NCBI GenBank assembly: GCA_020725465.1
Contig: DYEY01000053.1
Coordinates: forward strand, 1-46,885
Source: Dethiobacter sp.
GTDB taxonomy: Bacteria; Bacillota; Dethiobacteria; Dethiobacterales; Dethiobacteraceae
Reading direction: 5' to 3'
DNA: 46,885 bases
Under the pieces are notes generated by a model. The model saw nothing but the letters and a program-made list of their open reading frames with translations. It was not told where the DNA came from and searched no databases. Positions 26,744-33,647 of the stretch are shown in pieces (the stretch's first letter is position 1; each line of letters starts with the position of its first letter). The translations under genes were made by a program, and so were the position numbers.

Positions 26744-27829
26744 TTAAATTATGTCATTTGCCGCCTTCATCAGGTCAAGGAAACGGTGGAAAAGGTGGAC
26801 GGAGTCGCTTGGTCCGGGAAAAGCTTCAGGGTGAAACTGGACGGAGAAAAGCGGCAAACGGTTGTGGGAGATGCCCTCCACGGTGCCGTCGTTTAAATTG
26901 CGGTGGGTAACTGTAACGTCAAGCCCAGCCAGAGTGGACTCAGCCACGGCATAGCCGTGATTTTGGGAGGTGATCCGTACCTTGCCGGTGGTCAGCTCTT
27001 TGACCGGGTGGTTGGCGCCGCGGTGGCCGAATTTTAATTTATAGGTGTCAGCACCCAGCGCCAATCCCAGCAGCTGGTGCCCCAGGCAGATGCCAAACAG
27101 GGGGACACGGCCCAGCAGCCCTTTGATGTTGTCTGTTGCCGGACCGGCGCCTTTGGGGTCACCGGGGCCGTTGGAAAGCAATACGCCGTCCGGTTTTAGC
27201 ACCAATACCTCTGCGGCGGTGGTGTGGGCCGGGACCACCGTTACTTTGCAGCCGGCCCTGTTCAGGCTGCGGGCGATACTCTTTTTCATCCCGAAATCCA
27301 GTATCACCACTTGTGGTCCCGGCCCGGCCAGGGTGTAGGGTTCTTTTACAGTAACTTCGTTAAGCAGGTTCCGGCCGGAAAGGGGAGTTACCATGGACAC
27401 CCGGCGCAGGAGCTCCGCGTCGCTGTAATCCCGGGTGGTAATGATACCGCGCAGGGTGCCTCTTTCCCTTATCATCCTGGTCAGCGACCTGGTATCCACT
27501 CCCGACATGGCCACCACCCCAAACCTTTGCAGGTAAGAGGCCAGAGTCTCAGTAGCCCTCCAGTTATTAGGACGGGTACATGCTTCCCTGACGACCAACC
27601 CGCGCGCAAAAACACGGAGGGACTGGGAATCATCGGGGTTAATGCCGCAGTTGCCGATCAGGGGGTAAGTCATCACCACTATCTGCCCGCAGTAGGAGGG
27701 GTCGGTCAGCACTTCCTGGTAACCGGTCATGGCCGTGTTAAATACCACTTCCCCTTCGCCGGCTCCTTCCGCTCCAAAGCTTTCCCCGTAAAAAATCCTG
27801 CCGTTCTCCAGTACCAACCTGGCCTGCAT
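26744..27829 (-). CDS. carA: carbamoyl-phosphate synthase small (glutaminase) subunit
   Basis: CarA hydrolyses glutamine and passes ammonia to CarB. The 361-residue protein has the CarA-specific N-terminal domain (EVVFNTAMTGYQEVLTDPSY, residues 27-46). Its class I glutamine amidotransferase domain has the triad Cys248 (FGICLGHQ), His333 and Glu335 (QFHPE). The start at ATG 27829 has AAGGAGG at eight to nine bases; a longer in-frame extension to 27889 would run through the leader terminator. Expression is predicted to be set by the PyrR leader immediately upstream (27879-27968) and the promoter at 27996-28024. Confidence 0.97.
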   Translation of the reverse strand: MQARLVLENGRIFYGESFGAEGAGEGEVVFNTAMTGYQEVLTDPSYCGQIVVMTYPLIGNCGINPDDSQSLRVFARGLVVREACTRPNNWRATETLASYLQRFGVVAMSGVDTRSLTRMIRERGTLRGIITTRDYSDAELLRRVSMVTPLSGRNLLNEVTVKEPYTLAGPGPQVVILDFGMKKSIARSLNRAGCKVTVVPAHTTAAEVLVLKPDGVLLSNGPGDPKGAGPATDNIKGLLGRVPLFGICLGHQLLGLALGADTYKLKFGHRGANHPVKELTTGKVRITSQNHGYAVAESTLAGLDVTVTHRNLNDGTVEGISHNRLPLFSVQFHPEAFPGPSDSVHLFHRFLDLMKAANDII

Positions 27830-27878
27830 AATCAGTCCTCCTTGTGTTAAGTCACCGGTGTGGTTCAAAAAAGGCATG

Positions 27879-27918
27879 AAAAAAGCCAACCAGGCGGGGT
27901 TACCCGCTGCGGTCAGCT
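27879..27918 (-). terminator. leader terminator of carAB (attenuator)
   Basis: On the minus strand AGCTGACC pairs with GGTTGGCT (two G-T wobbles) and GCGGG pairs with CCCGC, around a loop holding the leader stop codon; six T follow directly. It lies between the leader promoter and carA, so it must be conditional. Confidence 0.8.
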
Positions 27919-27938
27919 ACGTTTGGGCACGTATTCAT
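27900..27938 (-). CDS. 12-codon pyr leader peptide upstream of carA
   Basis: The ATG at 27938 has a perfect AGGAGG six bases upstream, and the frame reads MNTCPNVADRSG then TAA. The last seven codons lie inside the 5' half of the leader terminator, and the stop codon is in its loop. A ribosome translating this peptide would therefore prevent the terminator from forming. The PyrR-binding motif lies just upstream, ending four bases before the AGGAGG. This fits coupled transcription-translation attenuation as proposed for pyr leaders of Thermus and actinobacteria. Translation itself is inference. Confidence 0.65.
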   Translation of the reverse strand: MNTCPNVADRSG

Positions 27939-27954
27939 AATAAGCCTCCTTTTT

Positions 27955-27968
27955 AGCCTCTCTGGACT
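27955..27968 (-). promoter_or_regulatory. PyrR-binding RNA motif in the carAB leader
   Basis: The transcript reads AGUCCAGAGAGGCU, a full match to the known PyrR-binding loop consensus ARUCCNGNGAGGYU. PyrR with UMP or UTP bound should grip this RNA and lower carAB expression. The motif lies about 20-35 bases into the predicted transcript and just upstream of the leader-peptide ribosome site. The pyrR gene is not in this window. Confidence 0.88.
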
Positions 27969-27995
27969 AATTTAAAGGTTGCCGGCATTTTTTCC

Positions 27996-28024
27996 ATTTT
28001 AGCAGCCAGGACTGGGCTTGTCAA
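27996..28024 (-). promoter_or_regulatory. sigma-A promoter of carAB
   Basis: On the minus strand TTGACA (28024-28019) is followed after exactly 17 bases by TAAAAT (28001-27996). Transcription would start near 27989, giving a leader of about 160 bases that contains the PyrR motif, leader peptide and terminator. Confidence 0.85.
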
Positions 28025-28066
28025 GCAACGTTGGGGGTGATTAAGGAAACAGCCTTGTGGTTTAGT

Positions 28067-28897
28067 CTAATTTGCGAGGGAATTGGCATAGCTTAACAGT
28101 TTTTTTGCCATCTCATAAAGGTTGGCTGCGGAGGCTGCCACCTGCCCGATTGCTTTGGATTGTTCCGCAGAAATGCCGGCGATAACTTCAATCTGGCTGA
28201 CAAGCTTAGTGTTTGAATCGTTCAGTGCCGCAACAGTGTTTTCAATTTCTTTCAGTGAATTTGCACTGCTGTCGGAAAGCTTGCGGATTTCCCCGGCGAC
28301 TACTCCAAAGCCCAGGCCCGATTGTCCGGAACGGGCCGCTTCTATGGCGGCGTTCAGGCCAAGGAGATTGGTTTGAGAAGTTATTTTTTTCATTAATTTT
28401 AGCACCGAATCAGTTTTTTTGACCCTGGATGCCATTTCGCCCCCAATGTTTTTAAGGTCAGTGCTAATGGCGGACAGCTCCTGTGACTGTGCCGCCAGTT
28501 CCTCTGTTATGGAGCTGATTTCGTGTATGGCGCCAGACAGGGTATCAGCCATGGCAAGCAGGTCATCCTGGCGTGATGTATTCTCATTTAGCGATACTGC
28601 ACCGATAATTTCGCCTTTAGTGTTCCTCACAGGTATGCCGATACCGATATAAGGGATTCCGTACAGCTCTTTCCCTACTCGCTTAATTACTCTTTTCCCC
28701 GTGCGCATGGCGGTGCCGGCCACCGAGGCGTCTTTGACCGGATCGCCCACCTTAACCTTGTGGTCCAGGGTTTTCCCCGGGACATAGGCAAGCGTCTTTT
28801 CTTTATCACAGACATATACCGCGCAGTCACCCATAATCAGTTCGTTGAAATAAGGAGCAACCGCCACAAAGAAATCCAGCAGGGTTTTTTCCTGCAT
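28067..28897 (-). CDS. soluble methyl-accepting chemotaxis-like sensory protein
   Basis: The 276-residue protein lacks any membrane segment. Residues 1-115 look like a small GAF/Cache-like sensor ([46 protein letters not shown]). The rest is a short chemoreceptor signalling domain with the hairpin-tip sequence [19 protein letters not shown] and [16 protein letters not shown]. It may feed cytoplasmic signals to CheA arrays. The signalling domain is much shorter than in membrane receptors, so direct array entry is uncertain. The ATG at 28897 is preceded by GGGGGG. It is divergent from the iclR gene. Confidence 0.9.
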   Translation of the reverse strand: MQEKTLLDFFVAVAPYFNELIMGDCAVYVCDKEKTLAYVPGKTLDHKVKVGDPVKDASVAGTAMRTGKRVIKRVGKELYGIPYIGIGIPVRNTKGEIIGAVSLNENTSRQDDLLAMADTLSGAIHEISSITEELAAQSQELSAISTDLKNIGGEMASRVKKTDSVLKLMKKITSQTNLLGLNAAIEAARSGQSGLGFGVVAGEIRKLSDSSANSLKEIENTVAALNDSNTKLVSQIEVIAGISAEQSKAIGQVAASAANLYEMAKKLLSYANSLAN

Positions 28898-29053
28898 ACT
28901 GATACCCCCCCATGCCTTATACCGTTAATTTTACTGATGTGGCAATTTTTTACTTATCCGAATATTTTTTATATTTATCGACCAGGGCTGCTGATTCTTT
29001 AGGGCCTGTTTTTTTTTTAAGACAAATACCCTCCCCTTTCTTTACAGAAATGT

Positions 29054-29082
29054 TTGACAGCACAAAAACCGGGAGTTATAAT
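29054..29082 (+). promoter_or_regulatory. consensus sigma-A promoter of the iclR gene
   Basis: TTGACA (29054-29059), 17 bases, TATAAT (29077-29082): a perfect consensus. Start expected near 29089, leaving about 110 untranslated bases before iclR. The gap from 28898 holds no gene otherwise. Confidence 0.88.
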
Positions 29083-29201
29083 GGCCTTGAGAATCTATTT
29101 CGCCATACGAGAACCCGGCGAGAATACACAAAAAAACGCCAGCAACAAGGCAGGCGGGCTCACGGTCTGCTTTTCGCTTTTAAAACAGGGAGGAATGCAC
29201 T

Positions 29202-29984
29202 ATGAAGCAGCAGCACGACAAACACAGTGTCCAGGCTGTAGAAAGAGCGCTTAAAATACTCATTATTCTGGCCGAGGCCAGGAACCCTTTAACGCTTAGC
29301 CAGATTCGCGACAGGACGGGGCTGAATATTTCCACGGCGCACCGCCTGCTTCATACACTGATGAAAGACGGCTTCATCAACCAGGACAGTGAAAACGGCA
29401 AATATATGCTGGGCCTTAGGACTTTTGAGGTGGGACATGCCGCTCTTTACTCCTTTGACATCCGCAACCTGGCCAGGCCGTTTCTGCAGGAACTGGTAGA
29501 CCGCTGCAATGAAACCACCAACCTGGCCATCCTGGACCAGGATGACGTCGTCTATATCGACCAGATAGAATCGTCCAACATGATTCAGATTTTCGCCCGC
29601 ATTGGCAGCCGTGGCCCGGTCCACTGCACCGGGGCCGGTAAAACTCTGCTTGCCTATTATTCAGACCGGGAACTGGAAAGGTTTCTGCAAAGGAAAGCAC
29701 CCCTGCCGTCTTATACCGCCAATACCATTACCGACCCGGCACGGCTTAAGGAAGAACTTCTCCTTATACGTAAGCGGGGTTATGCCCTGGACAACGGAGA
29801 GCTGGAGGACGGTGTCCGCTGCGTGGCGGTACCGATCAGGAACTTTGAAGCCAAAGCCATCGCCGCCGTCAGTGTGTCCGGTCCTGATACCAGGCTTACC
29901 GACGCCTTTATTCACGAGAGCCTGCTCCCCGAGGTGCAGTTGTCTGCCGCCAGGATTTCGGAGCGGCTCGGTTATCGCAGGTAG
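29202..29984 (+). CDS. IclR family transcriptional regulator
   Basis: The 260-residue protein has an N-terminal winged helix-turn-helix (AVERALKILIILAEARNPLT, then LNISTAHRLLHTLMKDGFI). An IclR effector-binding domain follows (HCTGAGKTLLAYYSD, GYALDNGELEDGVRCVAVPI, AAVSVSGPDTRL). IclR proteins respond to small organic acids or aromatic compounds; effector and targets here are unknown. The ATG at 29202 has GGGAGG nine bases upstream. It is a single-gene unit with a consensus promoter and a following terminator. The divergent soluble MCP and its own promoter region are the nearest possible targets. Confidence 0.93.
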   Translation: MKQQHDKHSVQAVERALKILIILAEARNPLTLSQIRDRTGLNISTAHRLLHTLMKDGFINQDSENGKYMLGLRTFEVGHAALYSFDIRNLARPFLQELVDRCNETTNLAILDQDDVVYIDQIESSNMIQIFARIGSRGPVHCTGAGKTLLAYYSDRELERFLQRKAPLPSYTANTITDPARLKEELLLIRKRGYALDNGELEDGVRCVAVPIRNFEAKAIAAVSVSGPDTRLTDAFIHESLLPEVQLSAARISERLGYRR

Positions 29985-29993
29985 ACAAAAAAA

Positions 29994-30012
29994 GACGGAA
30001 GTATCTTCCGTC
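29994..30012. terminator. bidirectional terminator between iclR and the convergent small gene
   Basis: GACGGAAG and CTTCCGTC form an 8-bp stem with a three-base loop, with an A run on the left and TTTTT on the right, so it can stop transcripts from both sides. Confidence 0.9.
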
Positions 30013-30025
30013 TTTTTACTTCATG

Positions 30026-30421
30026 CTAACAGAGCCTAAAGTAGCCAAGCATAGAAAGGCGCTGGTATTCTTTGCTTATAATATCCGACAGGTCAGTATC
30101 CAGCAGGTGGCAGAGCGCCGCCAGGTAAAAGAGGTGGTTACCGAGAACTTCCTCCAGAACTTCCCGGCAGTGTTCACAGAGTTGTCCCTGCAGGTGGGAA
30201 TCCATAAACTTCCCGCAGTCTTTCAGGTCTGTCTCGGGGGGGAAGCTTTGCCGGGAGGCTTTAATGTTGAGGCAGCCGCAACCGGTTACCGCCTTTGCTA
30301 TAGACCTGTTTACCTTGGCGGTGGATTCCTGGAACTTGGTCAGGCTGTCAATGATACTGCGGTGCCGGACCAAAAGCTCTGCGACTTTCCCCTGAAATTC
30401 AGCGACAACTTGGCTTTTCAT
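30026..30421 (-). CDS. conserved small cysteine-containing helical protein
   Basis: The 131-residue protein starts at ATG 30421 (GAGGTG about nine bases upstream). It appears all-helical, with a long N-terminal helix (VVAEFQGKVAELLVRHRSII), a GCGCLN motif near the middle, and LCEHCREVLEEVLG followed by LFYLAALCHLLD. The paired cysteines could bind a metal or cluster. I believe similar proteins sit beside carD or disA in other Clostridia, but I cannot name a function. It has its own strong divergent promoter and shares a terminator with iclR. Confidence 0.7.
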   Translation of the reverse strand: MKSQVVAEFQGKVAELLVRHRSIIDSLTKFQESTAKVNRSIAKAVTGCGCLNIKASRQSFPPETDLKDCGKFMDSHLQGQLCEHCREVLEEVLGNHLFYLAALCHLLDTDLSDIISKEYQRLSMLGYFRLC

Positions 30422-30463
30422 ATTCCGCCACACCTCATTCTGTAAAACTCCTAACCCGGTTTA

Positions 30464-30493
30464 ATTATACTTTTTTGCATAAAACTTTGTCAA
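30464..30493 (-). promoter_or_regulatory. sigma-A promoter of the small cysteine-containing gene
   Basis: On the minus strand TTGACA (30493-30488) and TATAAT (30469-30464) are separated by 18 bases. It lies about 43 bases upstream of the ATG at 30421. Confidence 0.85.
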
Positions 30494-30571
30494 TTCTGCC
30501 GTGCGGCAGTGGGGTGGCAGTGGCACGGCGGGATTGTATGCGGGGCCCGGGGCCACGGGGCCAAACTGTTG

Positions 30572-30600
30572 TTGACAAGGACTATGGGATGTGTTAAAAT
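30572..30600 (+). promoter_or_regulatory. carD promoter P1
   Basis: TTGACA (30572-30577), 17 bases, TAAAAT (30595-30600). This is the upstream copy of a promoter duplicated exactly 40 bases further on; both share GTGTTAAAATA around the -10 box. Confidence 0.85.
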
Positions 30601-30611
30601 AGCCTATTTAT

Positions 30612-30640
30612 TTGACATAATTGTTCTTCTGTGTTAAAAT
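30612..30640 (+). promoter_or_regulatory. carD promoter P2
   Basis: TTGACA (30612-30617), 17 bases, TAAAAT (30635-30640). It lies 35 bases before the carD start, so a very short untranslated leader is expected. Confidence 0.85.
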
Positions 30641-30674
30641 ACTGGAAGCAGGGTTGGAAGAGGGAGGATTGTCC

Positions 30675-31169
30675 GTGTTCAATGTCGGAGACAAAGTGGT
30701 TTACCCCATGCATGGCGCCGGTGTCATTGAGGCCATTGAAGAAAAAGAAATCCTTGGCTCTACCAAGAAATATTACATTATGAATATACCCATCGGTGAA
30801 ATGAAGGTTATGATCCCTCTGGAGAGTGTGGAGCAGATTGGCTTAAGGGAAGTCATAGACGGGCAGGGTGTGGAACGGGTCTTCGATATACTGAGAGAGC
30901 ATCACAGCAGGATGTCAACCAACTGGAACCGCCGGTACCGGGCCAATATGGAGAAAATCAAGAGTGGTGACATCTACCAGGTAGCGGAAGTGGTGCGCAG
31001 TCTCATGGTAAGAGAACGGGAAAAAGGGCTCTCTACCGGTGAGCGCAAGATGCTGGAGAGCGCCAGGCAGATACTGATATCGGAATTGGTCTTGGCTCAT
31101 GAAGCAACTGAAAGCGCCATCGACGAAATAATCAGGCAGTTTACCCTGGAAGGGCATCACCGAGAGTGA
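30675..31169 (+). CDS. carD: CarD/CdnL family RNA polymerase-binding regulator
   Basis: The 164-residue protein has the N-terminal Tudor-like RNA-polymerase interaction domain (FNVGDKVVYPMHGAGVIEAIEEKEILG, with YYIMNIP) and a C-terminal helical DNA-contacting domain. CarD-type proteins stabilise open promoter complexes, notably at rRNA and housekeeping promoters. The start is GTG 30675, seven bases after GGGAGG; upstream in-frame codons run into the promoter. Two tandem promoters lie directly upstream and a hairpin terminator overlaps the last codons. Next to yacL, ispD and ispF, as in many Clostridia. Confidence 0.94.
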   Translation: MFNVGDKVVYPMHGAGVIEAIEEKEILGSTKKYYIMNIPIGEMKVMIPLESVEQIGLREVIDGQGVERVFDILREHHSRMSTNWNRRYRANMEKIKSGDIYQVAEVVRSLMVREREKGLSTGERKMLESARQILISELVLAHEATESAIDEIIRQFTLEGHHRE

Positions 31170-31180
31170 TGTCTTTTTTT
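31155..31180 (+). terminator. intrinsic terminator overlapping the carD 3' end
   Basis: CATCAC and GTGATG form a 6-bp stem with a five-base loop spanning the final carD codons and stop, followed by TCTTTTTTT. Confidence 0.75.
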
Positions 31181-31232
31181 GGATTTATTTTTATTTCTCT
31201 TTAAAAATTCCGGCTACAGTACATATTTCGCC

Positions 31233-31262
31233 TTGTCTTGGTAAAAAAATATAAGTTATAAT
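31233..31262 (+). promoter_or_regulatory. promoter of yacL-ispD-ispF
   Basis: TTGTCT (31233-31238), 18 bases, TATAAT (31257-31262). It lies between the carD terminator and the yacL start, about 25 bases before the initiation codon. Confidence 0.75.
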
Positions 31263-31286
31263 GGGGGAGTAAAGGAGGTGAAGCAA

Positions 31287-32384
31287 TTGCTGCAAAAAAT
31301 TCTTCGTTTTTTTTCTTTTGCCGTAGGTTTCGCAGCGGGTTACCAGCTGGTTTATAAGGGCTTTGCCGTTATTGCCGCAAATACCGGGCTAGAAGCCACA
31401 TTTACTACCAGTGTCGGTGTATCGGTCCTTGGCGGTTCTGTTTTTGGCCTTATCTTTTATATTATTACCCCGTGGTTTATAAGATTGGCCTCTCTCGTCA
31501 ACGGCTGGGTGCAGTCGGCCCTGAAGTCCATCCCCACCCAGGATATCGCAGTGGGTGTTATCGGCCTCATGATCGGACTTCTGGTCGGGGTCTTACTCAG
31601 CATCGCGTTATACAGGATACCGGTGGTCGGGGTTTATATCTCGCAGGTCGTAACCCTGTTTGCCGGTTACCTGGGGATGAGCCTTATGCTCAGCCGCAAA
31701 GAGGAGATGCCTTTTCTGACGGGGCTTTTTACCCGCCAGTCCCGGGCCGAGCGCTCCGGCAACTTCCGTAGTGCCAAGATCCTCGATACCAGCGTAATTA
31801 TCGACGGCCGAATCGTTGACATCTGTGCCGCCGGTTTTATCGAGGGAGTGGTGGTAATTCCCGGCTTTGTCCTTGAGGAATTAAGGCATATTGCCGATTC
31901 CTCGGATGCCCTGAAAAGGAACCGTGGCCGCAGGGGCCTTGACATCCTTAACAGGATGCAGAAAGAATCGCTGATCCCTGTCCAGATTGTGGAGCAGGAC
32001 TTTGAAGATATCGCCGAAGTTGACAGCAAGCTGGTAAAACTTGCCAAGACCCTTAAAGGAAAGATTGTGACCAATGACTTCAACCTGAACAAAGTCTGCG
32101 AGCTGCAGGGCGTGCCCGTACTGAACATAAATGAGCTGGCCAACGCGGTTAAGCCAATCGTCCTGCCGGGTGAGGAAATGGTGGCTCTTATTGTCAAGGA
32201 TGGTAAAGAAGCTGGCCAGGGGGTCGCCTACCTTGATGACGGCACCATGGTAGTGGTGGAAGGAGGCAGGCGCTATATCGGTGACACCATTGAAGTGGTG
32301 GTAACCAGTGTATTGCAGACAGCTGCCGGCCGCATGATTTTTGCCCGGCCCAAAATGGCCGAAAAAGTATCCGGGGTGCGTTGA
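31287..32384 (+). CDS. yacL: PIN-TRAM domain integral membrane protein YacL
   Basis: The 365-residue protein begins with four hydrophobic segments (to about residue 145). A PIN nuclease-like domain follows with the acidic residues of ILDTSVIIDGRI, VLEEL, and TNDFNLNKV, then a C-terminal TRAM domain (GVAYLDDGTMVVVEGG, RMIFARPK). The family is conserved in Firmicutes beside ispD; an RNA-related role is inferred from its domains but not proved. The start is TTG 31287 with AGGAGG eight bases upstream; the GTG at 31278 overlaps that ribosome site. It ends with TGATG coupling to ispD. Confidence 0.92.
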   Translation: MLQKILRFFSFAVGFAAGYQLVYKGFAVIAANTGLEATFTTSVGVSVLGGSVFGLIFYIITPWFIRLASLVNGWVQSALKSIPTQDIAVGVIGLMIGLLVGVLLSIALYRIPVVGVYISQVVTLFAGYLGMSLMLSRKEEMPFLTGLFTRQSRAERSGNFRSAKILDTSVIIDGRIVDICAAGFIEGVVVIPGFVLEELRHIADSSDALKRNRGRRGLDILNRMQKESLIPVQIVEQDFEDIAEVDSKLVKLAKTLKGKIVTNDFNLNKVCELQGVPVLNINELANAVKPIVLPGEEMVALIVKDGKEAGQGVAYLDDGTMVVVEGGRRYIGDTIEVVVTSVLQTAAGRMIFARPKMAEKVSGVR

Positions 32385-33076
32385 TGAAACCGGCTGTAAT
32401 AATCGCTGCCGCCGGCCGGGCGGCCAGAATGGGAAGCTCTCTCAACAAGCAGTACCTCCCTCTGGCCGGCCGTCCTGTGCTTTGTCACACTTTGGCCGCG
32501 GTCCTGGCGGCAGGGTGCTTTAAACAGCTTATAGTGGTGGTCACTCCCGGCGAAGAAGAACTTTTTCGCCGGGAGGTACTTTTGCCTTATTTCCCCGCCC
32601 TGCAGCCGGTGATTGTGACCGGGGGGGAAGAGCGGCAGGACTCGGTATATAACGGCCTTTTGGCGGTTGATCCCTCCTGCCCGATGGTGTGCGTTCATGA
32701 CGGTGCCCGCCCGCTGGCCGGGCAGCCTCTTTTTTCCCGCTGCATCAGTCAGGCGGCTAAAACCGGAGCTGCCGTTACCGCCGTTTTGGTCAGGGATACG
32801 GTGAAACGTGTGAACCGGGAAGGATTGGTGGTTGATACTCCACCACGGCAGGAAATGTGGGCGGCGCAGACACCGCAGGCTTTCCGGACAGACTGGCTTT
32901 CTTGTGCCCACCTGCAGGCCAAAAAAGACGGCATCAGCGCTACTGATGATGCCGCCTTGTTAGAGCATTACGGTTACCCGGTGCATATAGTTGAGGGAGA
33001 CTACAGCAATATAAAAATAACCACGCCCGACGACCTGGTAATGGCGGAGGCGCTGCTTCGGAGGTGGCAGTGGTGA
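32384..33076 (+). CDS. ispD: 2-C-methyl-D-erythritol 4-phosphate cytidylyltransferase
   Basis: IspD joins CTP and methylerythritol phosphate in the non-mevalonate isoprenoid pathway. The 230-residue protein shows the CTP-binding loop ([20 protein letters not shown]), VHDGARPL, and the C-terminal ATDDAALLE and [10 protein letters not shown] motifs. Its ATG overlaps the yacL stop (TGATG) and its stop overlaps the ispF start, indicating one transcript and coupled translation. Confidence 0.97.
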   Translation: MKPAVIIAAAGRAARMGSSLNKQYLPLAGRPVLCHTLAAVLAAGCFKQLIVVVTPGEEELFRREVLLPYFPALQPVIVTGGEERQDSVYNGLLAVDPSCPMVCVHDGARPLAGQPLFSRCISQAAKTGAAVTAVLVRDTVKRVNREGLVVDTPPRQEMWAAQTPQAFRTDWLSCAHLQAKKDGISATDDAALLEHYGYPVHIVEGDYSNIKITTPDDLVMAEALLRRWQW

Positions 33077-33549
33077 GAATCGGGACAGGCTTTGATGCCC
33101 ACCGACTGGTTAACGGCAGGCCCCTTATCCTGGGCGGTGTCACTGTTCCCTTTGAACTGGGCCTGCTTGGGCACTCCGATGCCGATGTGCTGGTGCACGC
33201 TGTTATGGACGCGCTCCTTGGCGCCCTGGCCCTGGGTGACATAGGGAAACACTTTCCTGACAGCGACCCATCCTACAAAGACGCTTCCAGCCTGGCCCTC
33301 CTGTCATCGGTGGCCGCCCTCTGCCGACGGGAGGGGTATGAGATCGGCAATATCGACTCAACTATTATTGCTGAACAACCGAAACTGGCTCCCTTCATAA
33401 CACGGATGAGGGAGAACATCGCCTCCACCCTCGGCCTTTCCCCTGAGAGGGTTGGTGTCAAAGCCACCACCACTGAAGGTCTTGGCTTCTGCGGACGCGC
33501 TGAAGGCATCGCCGCCCATGCCGTTGCTCTCCTTACATTAAAACCCTGA
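33073..33549 (+). CDS. ispF: 2-C-methyl-D-erythritol 2,4-cyclodiphosphate synthase
   Basis: IspF forms the cyclodiphosphate two steps after IspD. From GTG 33073 the product has 158 residues, normal for the family. It contains the metal-binding GTGFDAHRL near the start, the [30 protein letters not shown] block, and the [19 protein letters not shown] signature. GGAGG at 33060-33064 is eight bases from this start, and the GTGA overlap with the ispD stop supports it; GTG 33070 and 33064 are alternatives. Confidence 0.97.
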   Translation: MRIGTGFDAHRLVNGRPLILGGVTVPFELGLLGHSDADVLVHAVMDALLGALALGDIGKHFPDSDPSYKDASSLALLSSVAALCRREGYEIGNIDSTIIAEQPKLAPFITRMRENIASTLGLSPERVGVKATTTEGLGFCGRAEGIAAHAVALLTLKP

Positions 33550-33613
33550 CCCGTATGCCACGGGGGCGGCCTCTATCCGTTAGGGAGGCGTGCAAACCAT
33601 CTGTAAAACTTAA

Positions 33614-33642
33614 AACCGGCTGCCTGTCAGGGGTAGCCGGTT
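33614..33642 (-). terminator. terminator between ispF and nadE (convergent)
   Basis: AACCGGCT and AGCCGGTT form an 8-bp stem with a GC-containing loop. On the minus strand it is followed by TTTTAAGTTTTAC and lies five bases past the nadE stop, so it mainly serves nadE. Confidence 0.75.
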
Positions 33643-33647
33643 CGTGC

